Part shown: piece by piece, positions 53,111 to 61,654 of the stretch
How positions within the stretch are numbered: position 1 is the first letter of the stretch
Layout of the letters: each line of letters begins with the position of its first letter
DNA from: Limnohabitans sp. MORI2
GTDB lineage: Bacteria; Pseudomonadota; Gammaproteobacteria; Burkholderiales; Burkholderiaceae_C
DNA length: 64,000 bases
Reading direction: 5' to 3'
Assembly: GCF_027925025.1 (NCBI RefSeq)
Contig: NZ_AP027058.1
Coordinates: forward strand, 558,001 to 622,000
Translations under genes and position numbers: made by a program
The notes under the pieces: generated by a model
Database searches by the model: none
What the model was told of the DNA's origin: nothing
Seen by the model: the letters and a program-made list of their open reading frames with translations, nothing else

Positions 53111-54010
53111 TTAAACGCGCTGCTTGAACCAAGCCAATGCGCGCGCAAAGCCATCTGTCGCAGGACCTGCGCGATAGCTGGTGCGGTAGTCGGCGTGGAA
53201 GGCGTGCGGGGCATCGGGGTAGAGCACAAACTCGCAGGCCTTGGCCGCCTTGTTGCCTTGGGTGGCCGCTTGGGCTAAGGCCTCCTTCATGGTGTTGACC
53301 GAGGTGACCGGAATGCCCGTGTCTGCACCACCGTACAAACCCAACACTGGGGCTTTGAGCAGAGCCACCAAATCAACGGGGTGCTTGGGGTTGTTTGCGT
53401 TGGTTTGGCCTTCCACACGTCCGTACCAAGCGACACCTGCTTTGAGCTTGGGGTTGTGTGCGGCATACAGCCATGTGATGCGCCCGCCCCAGCAAAAGCC
53501 GGTGATGGCAGCGCGGTTGGCGTTGCCGCCGTTTTTGCTTGCCCATTGCAGGGTGGCATCCAAGTCGGCCATCACTTGGGCGTCAGGCACTTTGGCGATG
53601 ACTTCGGCTTGCAGTTTGGCAATTTCGCCATAGGCGCTGGGGTCACCTTGGCGCACAAACAATTCGGGAGCAATGGCTAAATAGCCAGCTTTGGCGAAGC
53701 GACGTGTGACATCGGCAATGTATTCATGCACACCGAAGATTTCAGAGATCACCAAGACCACAGGCAAATTGGTTTGGCCTTTGGGTGCCGAGCGATAAGC
53801 CGGCATTTTGAAGCCGTTGACATCAATCATCACTTCGCCTTCGACCAGGCCTTCGCCTGATGTTTGGATGGCGGTTTGTGCGATCAACGGCATGGCCGCT
53901 GCGGCGTAGCCCAAGCCCAATGCGGTTTGCAAAGCCAAGCGGCGCGTAGGCGCTGCATCGTCAGTGCTGTTGAGCAGGGCTTGCGTGTCTTGAATCCAGT
54001 TGGTGTGCAT
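53111..54010 (-). CDS. Exported dienelactone hydrolase family protein
   Basis: A 299-residue alpha/beta hydrolase. An N-terminal stretch APTRRLALQTALGLGYAAAA looks like a Tat or hydrophobic export signal. The DLH core is VVLVISEIFGVHEYIADVTR, RFAKAGYLAIAPELFVRQGD, the catalytic-cysteine motif AITGFCWGGRITWLYA, GLYGGADTGIPV and DAPHAFHADYRTSY with the histidine. Close relatives are annotated as dienelactone hydrolases although the lactone substrate is often not shown. It lies 12 bases behind the rhodanese gene, in the same direction, in a set of periplasmic sulfur/redox proteins. Confidence 0.88.
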   Translation of the reverse strand: MHTNWIQDTQALLNSTDDAAPTRRLALQTALGLGYAAAAMPLIAQTAIQTSGEGLVEGEVMIDVNGFKMPAYRSAPKGQTNLPVVLVISEIFGVHEYIADVTRRFAKAGYLAIAPELFVRQGDPSAYGEIAKLQAEVIAKVPDAQVMADLDATLQWASKNGGNANRAAITGFCWGGRITWLYAAHNPKLKAGVAWYGRVEGQTNANNPKHPVDLVALLKAPVLGLYGGADTGIPVTSVNTMKEALAQAATQGNKAAKACEFVLYPDAPHAFHADYRTSYRAGPATDGFARALAWFKQRV

Positions 54011-54022
54011 GAAGTTCCCTTG

Positions 54023-54601
54023 TTAGAAATCGCCTTTCAGAACGGGGAAGCCCAACGCTGCCCAGTCCAACATACCGCCGCGATAGTAATAAATTTTCGA
54101 AGCAGGGAAGCCGTCACGTGTCATGGCCTGAATGGCGGTGGGGCTTTGTGGGCACACGGGGCCGTTACAGAATGCAAATACTTTTTTGGCGCCTGCGCAG
54201 TCCCAGCCATTAGCGGTTTTCTTGCAGCCCAACTCGTTCAAGCGAGCAGACACCTCGGTGTAGACGATGTGGTGTGAGCCTGGGATGGTGCCTTGCTCGC
54301 GGTCTTCGGGTTCACGCATGTCGACCAACATGGCATCTCGATCATTCATGGCGTTGAGCATTTCAATTTCGGTCACAGGAGTGACGCCTGCGACAGGCAC
54401 CAAGGGCTGCAGCCAACCTTTGTTTTTGGCGCAAGGTGTCATGACACGCTTGATTTCACGCTCTTCGCCTTTGGCGTTTTTCACCACGAATTTGGTGTCA
54501 GTACCAATGATGCGCAGGTACTCGGGTTCTGCGGCAATGCTGTTGAAGCTAAGCGCAGCCAATCCGATGGCGGCAAAGAGGTGTGCAAGGTTGAATTTCA
54601 T
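54023..54601 (-). CDS. Periplasmic rhodanese-domain protein
   Basis: A 192-residue exported protein: signal MKFNLAHLFAAIGLAALSFN, cleavage near IAA-EP. The C-terminal half is a rhodanese domain (NDRDAMLVDMREPEDREQGT, GSHHIVYTEVSARL, FAFCNGPVCPQSPTAIQAM, YYYRGGMLDWAALGFPV) with candidate catalytic cysteines C145 and C150. The N-terminal half carries further cysteine C57. It may transfer sulfane sulfur in the periplasm, fitting the sulfur-oxidation region, but the acceptor is unknown. Confidence 0.87.
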   Translation of the reverse strand: MKFNLAHLFAAIGLAALSFNSIAAEPEYLRIIGTDTKFVVKNAKGEEREIKRVMTPCAKNKGWLQPLVPVAGVTPVTEIEMLNAMNDRDAMLVDMREPEDREQGTIPGSHHIVYTEVSARLNELGCKKTANGWDCAGAKKVFAFCNGPVCPQSPTAIQAMTRDGFPASKIYYYRGGMLDWAALGFPVLKGDF

Positions 54602-54621
54602 GAGGTTCTTTCATTGAAGTT

Positions 54622-54662
54622 AAAAAAAAAGAGCTTCCCTGAGTGATCTCGTTGGGAAGCTC
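54622..54662 (-). terminator. Terminator after the cytochrome c gene
   Basis: On the minus strand GAGCTTCCC, 14-base loop, GGGAAGCTC followed by TTTTTTTTT. Nine perfect pairs and a long T run; separates the cytochrome transcript from the rhodanese-dienelactone hydrolase pair. Confidence 0.92.
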
Positions 54663-54686
54663 ATCAAGGTACGAGTACCAGTCGTA

Positions 54687-54992
54687 TTACTTGGCGCCGC
54701 CTAACACCCAAACAGCCAAGGCTTTGGCATCGGCGTCGCTGAGTTGGGGTTGTGGTGGCATGGGGATGGGGCCCCATTTGCCGCTGCCACCGGCTTTGAT
54801 GTTTTTGATCACAGTGGCTTCGGCATCAGCTTGGCCCGCATACTTTTTGGCCACGTCTTGATAGGCAGGGCCGACAATCTTTTTGTCTGCTGCATGGCAA
54901 GCCAAGCAGTTGTTCTTTTTAGCCAAATCGGCGTTGGCCCAAGCACTTGTTGTGGCCAGTGCGATGAGTGCGACAGCGATGTGTTGTTTCAT
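54687..54992 (-). CDS. Class I monohaem cytochrome c (c551/c552-like)
   Basis: A 101-residue exported cytochrome. Signal MKQHIAVALIALATTSAWAN; haem motif CLACHAADKK (C29-C32-H33); distal Met in WGPIPMPPQPQLSDAD. It strongly resembles the C-terminal domain of SoxD in the same window and probably accepts electrons from sulfur oxidation. ATG 54992 is preferred over one 12 bases upstream because GGGAA lies at the right distance. It has its own terminator and an AT-rich dyad before it. Confidence 0.92.
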   Translation of the reverse strand: MKQHIAVALIALATTSAWANADLAKKNNCLACHAADKKIVGPAYQDVAKKYAGQADAEATVIKNIKAGGSGKWGPIPMPPQPQLSDADAKALAVWVLGGAK

Positions 54993-55007
54993 CTGAATTC
55001 CCATGAA

Positions 55008-55038
55008 ATTAAATAATTCATTAATTGCTTATGAATTA
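55008..55038. promoter_or_regulatory. AT-rich dyad upstream of the cytochrome c gene
   Basis: ATTAAATAATT (55008-55018) runs into TAATTCAT (55014-55021), nine bases, ATGAATTA (55031-55038), a perfect 8-base inverted repeat. ATTAAATAATT also appears, on the minus strand, in the ArsR/RND spacer at 60034-60044. It is a candidate ArsR operator or promoter. Confidence 0.5.
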
Positions 55039-55093
55039 ATTCTATCCCTGGCGTGAGGGATGAATTTCAAGGGATTTCCCTGCTCAACCAGGC

Positions 55094-55411
55094 CTACCAA
55101 ACGCGCAGCATGCGCTTGGGCTTGACCATGGACTCTTTGCACATCTTGTCGTCGCCGCGTGCGTGCTGCATGTAGGCGATGTTGCGAAAGTAGCTGATTT
55201 CCTTGATTTGCTCCACATTGACGATGGCATCTTTGCGCAACTGGCCGTCCATCACCACGGGGCACGCAATGATTTGCCACCATTTGCGGTCTTCGCCGTA
55301 TTGGCTGCGCAGGGCTTTGTCAACGGCAGCAATGTCTTCGGCGCAAGAGCTCGCCCATGCAGGCGTACAAGCTGCGAGCCAGCCAACGAAGATCAGACGT
55401 GAAAGATGCAT
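55094..55411 (-). CDS. Small exported protein of unknown function
   Basis: A 105-residue protein starting MHLSRLIFVGWLAACTPAWA with a signal peptide (cleavage near AWA-SS). The mature part has cysteines in SSCAEDIAAVD, IIACPVVMDGQ and KMCKESMVKPK, and a hydrophilic helical body. No family recognised. It lies four bases after the TolC-like gene, at the 3' end of the RND-TolC transcript, so it may be a small accessory protein of that efflux system; that is inference from position alone. Confidence 0.65.
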   Translation of the reverse strand: MHLSRLIFVGWLAACTPAWASSCAEDIAAVDKALRSQYGEDRKWWQIIACPVVMDGQLRKDAIVNVEQIKEISYFRNIAYMQHARGDDKMCKESMVKPKRMLRVW

Positions 55412-55415
55412 GGTG

Positions 55416-56771
55416 TTATTTCAGTCGTGCATTGAGTTGGCGCAACTGGGCTTCACCCAAATCACCGCTGGCCGCGTACAAGCGGAGTTGGTCCATCAAG
55501 GTTTGTGTGCGTAGTTGCAGCACGGCAAGTTCGGCTTGTGCCGCATCATGTTCAGCGCCCAGCCATTCGTTGGTGGTGCGTGCGCCGGTGCGATGCGCTT
55601 GTCGGGTCGCGCTCAAGCGTGCTTTGCTGGCTTGCTCGGATTGGCTCAGTGCTTGCAAACGTGCAGGTGCCGTGCTGAGGCTTTGCCATGCGTCACGCAC
55701 CTGCTGCTCCATCTGCAACTCGGCTGCTTCTTGGTCGTAGCGCAGTTTTTCGACTTGCTTCAAGGCTTCGCGTTCACGCGACTCCACCATGCCGCCGGTG
55801 CTCAGCGGTGCATTGAGTTGCAAGCCCACCATGTATTGCGTCATTTGATTGCTGGCATTGCTGCTGTATGCGCCGTTGCCAGCCAAGCGGTCCATTTGCG
55901 CTTGCGCTACCCAGTCGAGGGTCATGGCGTTGCCTGCTTTGATGCGTTTGGCTTCTTGGGCTTGAATGGCTTGTTGCAGACCCATCATTTGCAGGGTGGG
56001 CGATTGTTGTTTGGCGCGTTGCACCCAAGTGTGGGCATCGGCCAAATTGACGAGCGCCGAGTCGACTTTGGCAATGCCAGCCAGTTGCGTGGGCTCTTGC
56101 CCGGTGAGTTGACGATAGGCCACTTGCTTTGTGGCTAAGTTGTTTTCTTGGGTGAGTACATGGGCGCGAATTTCTGACACCCGTGCGTTGGCTTCTTGCA
56201 CATCCATCACACTGGCGTCACCCACCGCTTGGCGTTTGCTGATTTCAGCTGCGGCTTGTTGCACCGCTTTTTGTTGACGCTGCAAGATGGTCAATGTTTG
56301 CTCGGCGGCGACCACATCCAAATAGCGTTGCGCTGTGCGCATGATGAGCGTTTGTTGCGCTTGTTGCCATTGGGTCTGTGCGATTTGTGCCGACAGTTCG
56401 AGCTGCTTGCTTTGCGCTTCGCGCTCGGGGCTGATCCAAGCCTTTTGTGCGCCGATGCTGGCACGAGTGAGGGCACCGACGTTGACGTTGGTTTTGAACG
56501 TCATGTCGCTCATCATGCCTGGTACTTCTGCGCCTTTGATTCGACTGTCCGCACCGCCAACACCGACAGCACCGTTGGCAGACACCATCGGTGCCCACAA
56601 AGCTTTGGCTTGTTCTTGTCGAAATGTGGCTTGCTCGTGCAAGGCGCGGGCCGCTGCAATTTCGGGGTCGCGTGTTTGGGCGGCTTGCCATGCGCTCATC
56701 AAATCGGCGGCGTGTGCGGTGCTGGTCAAGCCAGCGAAGGTCAAGGCGGTGAAAAGAGGCAAGCGTTTCAT
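55416..56771 (-). CDS. TolC family outer-membrane channel protein
   Basis: A 451-residue exported protein: signal MKRLPLFTALTFAGLTSTAH, then the repeated long helices of TolC proteins (DLMSAWQAAQTRDPEIAAAR, ARALHEQATFRQEQAKALWA and, in the second half, AIQAQEAKRIKAGNAMTLDW). Two structural repeats are evident. It forms the exit duct of tripartite pumps. Its ATG overlaps the RND gene stop (ATGA), so the two are made together. Long coiled-coil heptads with glutamine/alanine are consistent throughout. Confidence 0.92.
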   Translation of the reverse strand: MKRLPLFTALTFAGLTSTAHAADLMSAWQAAQTRDPEIAAARALHEQATFRQEQAKALWAPMVSANGAVGVGGADSRIKGAEVPGMMSDMTFKTNVNVGALTRASIGAQKAWISPEREAQSKQLELSAQIAQTQWQQAQQTLIMRTAQRYLDVVAAEQTLTILQRQQKAVQQAAAEISKRQAVGDASVMDVQEANARVSEIRAHVLTQENNLATKQVAYRQLTGQEPTQLAGIAKVDSALVNLADAHTWVQRAKQQSPTLQMMGLQQAIQAQEAKRIKAGNAMTLDWVAQAQMDRLAGNGAYSSNASNQMTQYMVGLQLNAPLSTGGMVESREREALKQVEKLRYDQEAAELQMEQQVRDAWQSLSTAPARLQALSQSEQASKARLSATRQAHRTGARTTNEWLGAEHDAAQAELAVLQLRTQTLMDQLRLYAASGDLGEAQLRQLNARLK

Positions 56772-59700
56772 GCGTGTTCTCCTGAAATGACAGAGGCAGG
56801 CTTGTTTTTGAAAGCCATGAAATAGAGCAACGGAATCACCAACAAGGTGAGTGCGGTTGAGACAAAAATTCCGAAGATGAGCGAGATGGCCAGGCCGTTG
56901 AAGATCGGATCATCCAAGATAAAGAACGCGCCCATCATGGCGGCCAAGCCAGTCAACACAATCGGCTGTGCGCGTGTGATGGCCGAGGCCACCACGGCGT
57001 CTTTCAATGCCACACCTTGGGAGACCTGCAATCGGATGAAGTCCACCAACAAGATGGAGTTGCGCACGATGATGCCGGCCAACGCAATCATGCCAATCAT
57101 CGATGTAGCGGTATAGGGCGCACCTAGGAGTGCGTGACCAGGCATCACGCCGATGATGGTGAGCGGAATTGGCGCCATGATGATGAGCGGCACAAGGTAT
57201 GAACCAAACTGCGCCACTACCAATAGGTAAATCAACACCAAGCCCAAGGCATAGGCTGCGCCCATGTCGCGGAAGGTTTCATAGGTCATTTGCCACTCGC
57301 CATCCCATTTCACTGCGTAGTGTTGGTAGGGGTCTTTGGGCTGTTGGATGAAGTATTCATCCACAGCTTGACCATTGGGCGCTTGAATTTGGCCGAGGCC
57401 ACTGCGCATGCCAAACATTCCGTACAAGGGGCTGTCGACCTTGCCCGCCATGTCGCCCACCACATAAGTGACGGGCAGCAAGTCTTTGTGATAAATAGGT
57501 TGCTCGCGTTGGGTGTCACTGACAGTGACGAGCTGGCGAATCGGCACGATTTCACGCTGCGAGTTACGCACACCCAAGCTCAGCAGTTTTTCCAGCGAAT
57601 CTTGCTCGCTCTTAGGCAAGCGGATAACGATGGCACCTGCGTATTTGTTTTGGTCGTGTGCGTAAACAGTGGATTCACCGGCCAAGCCTGCACGCAAAGT
57701 GCTGACGATGGCTTGATGCGACACACCCATTTGCGCGGCCTTTTGGCGATTGATGAGCAGCACTTGGCGCGGTGCGGCGCTGATGGTGCTGTCGTCCACA
57801 TCCACCACACCTGACTGTGCGTTAAACATGGCACGCACAGATTTAGCGACCTGATGACGGCCCTCGTCGGTGGGGCCATACACCTCGGCCACGATGGGGG
57901 CCAGTACAGGTGGGCCTGGTGGCACTTCAATCACTTTGACATTCGCGTTGAACTGCTTGCCAATAGCTTGCAGCGCAGGGCGCTCGCGTGTCGCGATGAT
58001 GTGGCTCTGTGCTTTGCGCAAGTGCTTGTCTTGCAGGTTGACTTGGATGTCGCCCACATGGCCACCGCTACGCAAATAGTACTGACGCACCAAGCCGTTG
58101 AAGTTGATCGGGGCGCTCAGACCTGCATACGCTTGGTAGTTGATCACCTCGGGTACGGTGGCCAAGTGCGCGCCCAAGGCCCGCAACACTTTTTCAGTTT
58201 CTTCCACGCGTGTGCCCGATGGCATGTCGACCACAACTTGGAATTCAGACTTGTTGTCAAACGGCAGCATCTTCAAGGCCACCAAGCCAGCCACGGGCAA
58301 GGCCACCGACAACACGATGGCGCCGAGCACAGCCGCACCCAAGCTCCAACGGTTGCGTTGACCCGACTGCGCATTCAGGAATGGGCTGAACACACCGTGG
58401 AAAAAGCGCTTGAGCCACTTTTTGAATGCACTGTTGTCGGCAGGGTCGTGTGTGTGTGCGGTCTTCATCCAAATGCGCGCCAACCAAGGTGTGACCACAA
58501 ATGCCACCGCCAATGACAACAACATGCCCATGCTGGCGTTGATGGGGATGGGGCTCATATAAGGGCCCATCAAGCCCGTCACAAACGCCATGGGTAATAA
58601 GGCTGCGATGACGGTGAAGGTGGCAAGGATGGTAGGTGCACCCACTTCATCGACTGCACCCGGAATGATTTGTGTGAGGGTTTTGTGTGGGAACAGTGCT
58701 TGGTGGCGATGGATGTTCTCCACCACCACGATGGCGTCATCCACCAAGATGCCAATTGAGAAAATCAGGGCAAACAAGGATACGCGGTTGAGTGTGAAGC
58801 CCCAGGCCCAAGAGGCGAACAGCGTGACCGTCAAGGTCAAGATCACAGCAGTGCCCACAATGGCCGCTTCACGACGGCCCAAAGCGATGAACACCAAGGC
58901 CACCACAGAGGCGGTGGCAAAAAGCAACTTTTGAATCAGTTTTTGTGCTTTGTCATTCGCAGTTTCTCCGTAGTTGCGTGTGGTGGTGACGTCCACGTTT
59001 GCGGGAATCTTGCTTTGCTTGAGTGTGGCCACTTGTGCCAACACAGCATCAGCCACCTCAATGGCGTTTTCACCGGGCTTTTTCGTCACGGCGATGGTCA
59101 CAGCGGTGCGTTCGTTCGGCTTGGCACCTGCCACACCATGCCACACGGCGGTGTTGGCTTGTGCACCGCCATCCCGCACTTGGGCAATGTCATGCACGTG
59201 AATGGGGGTGCCTGCACGCACACCCACCACCAAGCTCGCCACATCTTTGGCGCTGCTGAAGAAGGGGCCCGACTCAATGGCGATGGCTTGTTGGCCCACC
59301 AACAAATCGCCCACAGGTGCGCCCAAGTGAGCGCCTTGCAGCGCCATGCGCAACTCGGGCACCGTGATGCCTGCGGCCTGCATGCGCGCTGGGTCGATGT
59401 CAATCTGAATGGCGCGTGAGGGGCCGCCCATTGTGGTGACTTCGCGTGTGCCTTTGACACGCTTTAAATCCATCTCGATGTTTTGGGCAATGCCTTCGAG
59501 TTCAAACGCACTCAGGTCAGCATCTTTGCCGTGCAGGGTGAGCGACAGAATGGGCACATCGTCGATGCCCTTCGGCTTGATGAGCGGCTGCATCACGCCT
59601 AGGCCTTTTGGCAGCCAATCGGCATGTGAGTTGACGGTGTCATACAAACGCACCAAAGCTTCGGTGCGGGGGACGCCTACTTTGTATTGCACGGTAACGA

Positions 59701-59992
59701 CCGACATGCCTGGCTGCGACACCGACATGACATGCTCTACGCCGGTGATTTGCGAAAGCACTTGCTCGGCCGGACCAGACACCATTTGCTCTACATCTTT
59801 CACCGACGCACCCGGGAAAGGAATGAGCACATTGGCCATCGTTACATTGATTTGCGGCTCTTCTTCGCGAGGTGTGACGAGCACAGCAAACACGCCCAAT
59901 AAAAAGCACACCAGCGCCAACAGTGGCGTGATTTGCGAGGCTTGGAACAAGCGGGCCAATCGGCCTGAGATGCGGAGTTTGGAATCAGTCAT
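56768..59992 (-). CDS. RND family efflux permease
   Basis: A 1074-residue inner-membrane pump with twelve helices and two large periplasmic loops. The N-terminus ITPLLALVCFLLGVFAVLVT is followed by PREEEPQINVTMANV, and the proton-relay aspartates are in FSIGILVDDAIVVVENIHRH. It resembles the RND group with PREEEP near the start rather than AcrB itself; substrates cannot be read. No HlyD/MFP adaptor gene lies anywhere near: TolC is directly downstream and the ArsR gene directly upstream in the other direction. It is expressed from the 82-base spacer shared with that ArsR repressor. Confidence 0.93.
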   Translation of the reverse strand: MTDSKLRISGRLARLFQASQITPLLALVCFLLGVFAVLVTPREEEPQINVTMANVLIPFPGASVKDVEQMVSGPAEQVLSQITGVEHVMSVSQPGMSVVTVQYKVGVPRTEALVRLYDTVNSHADWLPKGLGVMQPLIKPKGIDDVPILSLTLHGKDADLSAFELEGIAQNIEMDLKRVKGTREVTTMGGPSRAIQIDIDPARMQAAGITVPELRMALQGAHLGAPVGDLLVGQQAIAIESGPFFSSAKDVASLVVGVRAGTPIHVHDIAQVRDGGAQANTAVWHGVAGAKPNERTAVTIAVTKKPGENAIEVADAVLAQVATLKQSKIPANVDVTTTRNYGETANDKAQKLIQKLLFATASVVALVFIALGRREAAIVGTAVILTLTVTLFASWAWGFTLNRVSLFALIFSIGILVDDAIVVVENIHRHQALFPHKTLTQIIPGAVDEVGAPTILATFTVIAALLPMAFVTGLMGPYMSPIPINASMGMLLSLAVAFVVTPWLARIWMKTAHTHDPADNSAFKKWLKRFFHGVFSPFLNAQSGQRNRWSLGAAVLGAIVLSVALPVAGLVALKMLPFDNKSEFQVVVDMPSGTRVEETEKVLRALGAHLATVPEVINYQAYAGLSAPINFNGLVRQYYLRSGGHVGDIQVNLQDKHLRKAQSHIIATRERPALQAIGKQFNANVKVIEVPPGPPVLAPIVAEVYGPTDEGRHQVAKSVRAMFNAQSGVVDVDDSTISAAPRQVLLINRQKAAQMGVSHQAIVSTLRAGLAGESTVYAHDQNKYAGAIVIRLPKSEQDSLEKLLSLGVRNSQREIVPIRQLVTVSDTQREQPIYHKDLLPVTYVVGDMAGKVDSPLYGMFGMRSGLGQIQAPNGQAVDEYFIQQPKDPYQHYAVKWDGEWQMTYETFRDMGAAYALGLVLIYLLVVAQFGSYLVPLIIMAPIPLTIIGVMPGHALLGAPYTATSMIGMIALAGIIVRNSILLVDFIRLQVSQGVALKDAVVASAITRAQPIVLTGLAAMMGAFFILDDPIFNGLAISLIFGIFVSTALTLLVIPLLYFMAFKNKPASVISGEHA

Positions 59993-60018
59993 GTCGCTAT
60001 TCTATAAATAATTGACTG

Positions 60019-60050
60019 ATTATTTAATTAAACAATTATTTAATCATTCA
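60019..60050. promoter_or_regulatory. Direct repeats in the RND/ArsR divergent spacer (candidate ArsR operator)
   Basis: ATTATTTAAT occurs at 60019-60028 and again at 60035-60044, 16 bases apart, i.e. on about the same face for one and a half turns. Around them are TTGACTGA and TCATTCAGTTAA arms forming an imperfect dyad. The spacer controls the RND-TolC unit on one side and the ArsR-rhodanese-OsmC unit on the other. Confidence 0.55.
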
Positions 60051-60074
60051 GTTAAATATGGATAGAATCAGCAC

Positions 60075-60437
60075 ATGACCCAACTACCAGAACAAGCCAT
60101 CGATCGCGTGGCCAATTATTTCCAGGCGCTGGCCGAGCCGACGCGTTTGCGGATCTTGAACTTGCTGCGTGAGGCTGAGCACAACGTGGGCGAGCTGGCT
60201 GAAGCTTGTGGCTACACCGCTGCCAATATGTCACGCCACTTAGCTGTGCTAATGCAACAAGGTTTTGTTAAGCGCGAAGGCCGAGGTACCAGCGTGTACT
60301 ACCAAATCGCCGATCCCACCATCTATGCGCTGTGTGATTTGGTGTGCGATCGAATCACCCAACAACACCTTGAGCAGGCTTGGCCCATGGTGGCTGCATC
60401 TAAAAAACGTGTCTCTGGAACAAGGAAATCAGTATGA
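60075..60437 (+). CDS. ArsR-family repressor (thiol-sensing candidate)
   Basis: A 120-residue winged-helix repressor: FQALAEPTRLRILNLLREAE, the recognition helix CGYTAANMSRHLAVLMQQGF and wing GRGTSVYYQIADP. Cysteines at 45 (EACGYT, in the DNA-binding helix) and 87 and 91 (LCDLVCDR, C-terminal helix); no metal-box histidine pair is evident. This arrangement and the sulfur-transfer genes behind it suggest a persulfide or thiol sensor. ATGA overlap links it to the rhodanese gene. It is divergent from the RND pump. Confidence 0.9.
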   Translation: MTQLPEQAIDRVANYFQALAEPTRLRILNLLREAEHNVGELAEACGYTAANMSRHLAVLMQQGFVKREGRGTSVYYQIADPTIYALCDLVCDRITQQHLEQAWPMVAASKKRVSGTRKSV

Positions 60438-60814
60438 AAACCGCTCATGACCTCGTCGTGCAAGCCAAACAAGATGTGCAAGAAATTTCAGTTGATCAAG
60501 CTGTGCTTGCGATTCAAACATGTGATGTGCTGATTGATGTCCGCGAAGCAGATGAATACGCAGCGGGTCATCTGCCTGGTGCTATCCACATGTCGCGTGG
60601 CATGTTGGAGTTCAAGATCGCAAGCAACCCGAAGATGCAGCCGCGCGATCTCAACATCGTTCTGTATTGCAAAACCAGTGGCCGTGCTGCGTTGAGCGCA
60701 AAGTCGTTGGCTGAAATGGGTTACACCCATGTGCGATCCATTGCGGGTGGTGTGGATGCATGGGTGGCTGCAGGCCATGAGGTCTACAAGCCGGCTCAAC
60801 CTTCATTTGAGTAA
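60434..60814 (+). CDS. Cytoplasmic single-domain rhodanese
   Basis: A 126-residue sulfurtransferase-like protein with the rhodanese fold: CDVLIDVREADEYAAGHLPG, HMSRGMLEFKIAS and the active loop IVLYCKTSGRAALSAKSLAE with catalytic C79, then GYTHVRSIAGGVDAWVAAGH. No signal peptide. It would move sulfane sulfur between thiols in the cytoplasm; an additional Cys at 30 may help. Coupled to the ArsR gene by ATGA. Confidence 0.92.
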   Translation: MKTAHDLVVQAKQDVQEISVDQAVLAIQTCDVLIDVREADEYAAGHLPGAIHMSRGMLEFKIASNPKMQPRDLNIVLYCKTSGRAALSAKSLAEMGYTHVRSIAGGVDAWVAAGHEVYKPAQPSFE

Positions 60815-60825
60815 GCGGAGTTGGC

Positions 60826-61272
60826 ATGACTGGAAAAATAATCCGCGTTGAGCTATCGCAACGCAATGACTACCGCTTCGACATAGCATTTGGCGATGAC
60901 ATGCCGTTGCTGACCAGCGATGAGCCTGCACCGTTAGGCACAGGGCTAGGCCCTTCGCCCGTGCAAATGCTTTGTGCCGCAGTAGGCAACTGTTTGTCAG
61001 ATTCTCTGTTGTTTGCATTTCGCAAGTTCAAACAAGTGCCAAAACCTATTCAATGCGTGGTAATGGCTGAGGTAGGGCGTAATGACGACAACCGTTTGCG
61101 TGTGCTGCACATGACAGCTCAGATTCGCATGGGTGTACTGGCCGCATCGCTTGAACAGCTCAGCCATGTGCTGGCGCAGTTTGAAGAGTTTTGCACAGTG
61201 ACCCAAAGTGTCCGCCAAGGCATTCCCATCACGGTGGAAGTGTTTGACAGTGCGGGGCAGCAACTGAAGTAA
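60826..61272 (+). CDS. OsmC family protein
   Basis: A 148-residue protein with the OsmC fold: EPAPLGTGLGPSPVQMLCAA then VGNCLSDSLLFAFRKF and, in the second half, FEEFCTVTQSVRQGIPITVE. The cysteines MLC, GNC and EFC include the two peroxidatic-type positions. OsmC proteins reduce organic hydroperoxides; some act on persulfides. The window has a second OsmC domain fused to YcaO at 29157. Eleven bases after the rhodanese gene. Confidence 0.88.
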   Translation: MTGKIIRVELSQRNDYRFDIAFGDDMPLLTSDEPAPLGTGLGPSPVQMLCAAVGNCLSDSLLFAFRKFKQVPKPIQCVVMAEVGRNDDNRLRVLHMTAQIRMGVLAASLEQLSHVLAQFEEFCTVTQSVRQGIPITVEVFDSAGQQLK

Positions 61273-61289
61273 TTGAAGAAGGACAAAAA

Positions 61290-61631
61290 ATGAGCACGTT
61301 TGATCACGCCAATTTGATACAAGGCATTAATGAATGCCTCACCCCATTTCGAAAATCACAGTCTGAAGCCATGCAAGGCTTTGGTCAGTTGGCTCGTGCG
61401 TCGATGGCAGAAGGCACGATCAGCGCCAAGAACAAAGAGCTGATTGCGTTGGCCATTGGTATCACTCAGCATTGCTCAGGGTGTGTGGGCTTTCATGTGA
61501 AGGCCTTGCGCAAACTGGGATGCACCCGCGAAGAGCTGGAAGAAATGCTGACCATTTGCGTTTACATGGGCGGTGGCCCAGCACTGATGTATTCCGCCGA
61601 AGCCCTCAAAGCTTGGGACACATTGGCTTAA
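61290..61631 (+). CDS. AhpD/carboxymuconolactone-decarboxylase-fold protein
   Basis: A 113-residue helical protein: AMQGFGQLARASMAEGTISA, ELIALAIGITQHCSGCVGFH (C62-S-G-C65 with the following histidine, the AhpD redox motif) and ELEEMLTICVYMGGGPALMY. Such proteins reduce peroxides or partner with peroxiredoxins. It follows the OsmC gene by 17 bases, so rhodanese, OsmC and AhpD-like form a cytoplasmic thiol-redox set under the ArsR gene. Confidence 0.92.
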   Translation: MSTFDHANLIQGINECLTPFRKSQSEAMQGFGQLARASMAEGTISAKNKELIALAIGITQHCSGCVGFHVKALRKLGCTREELEEMLTICVYMGGGPALMYSAEALKAWDTLA

Positions 61632-61654
61632 TTTTTAAATCACGATTGACAGCT

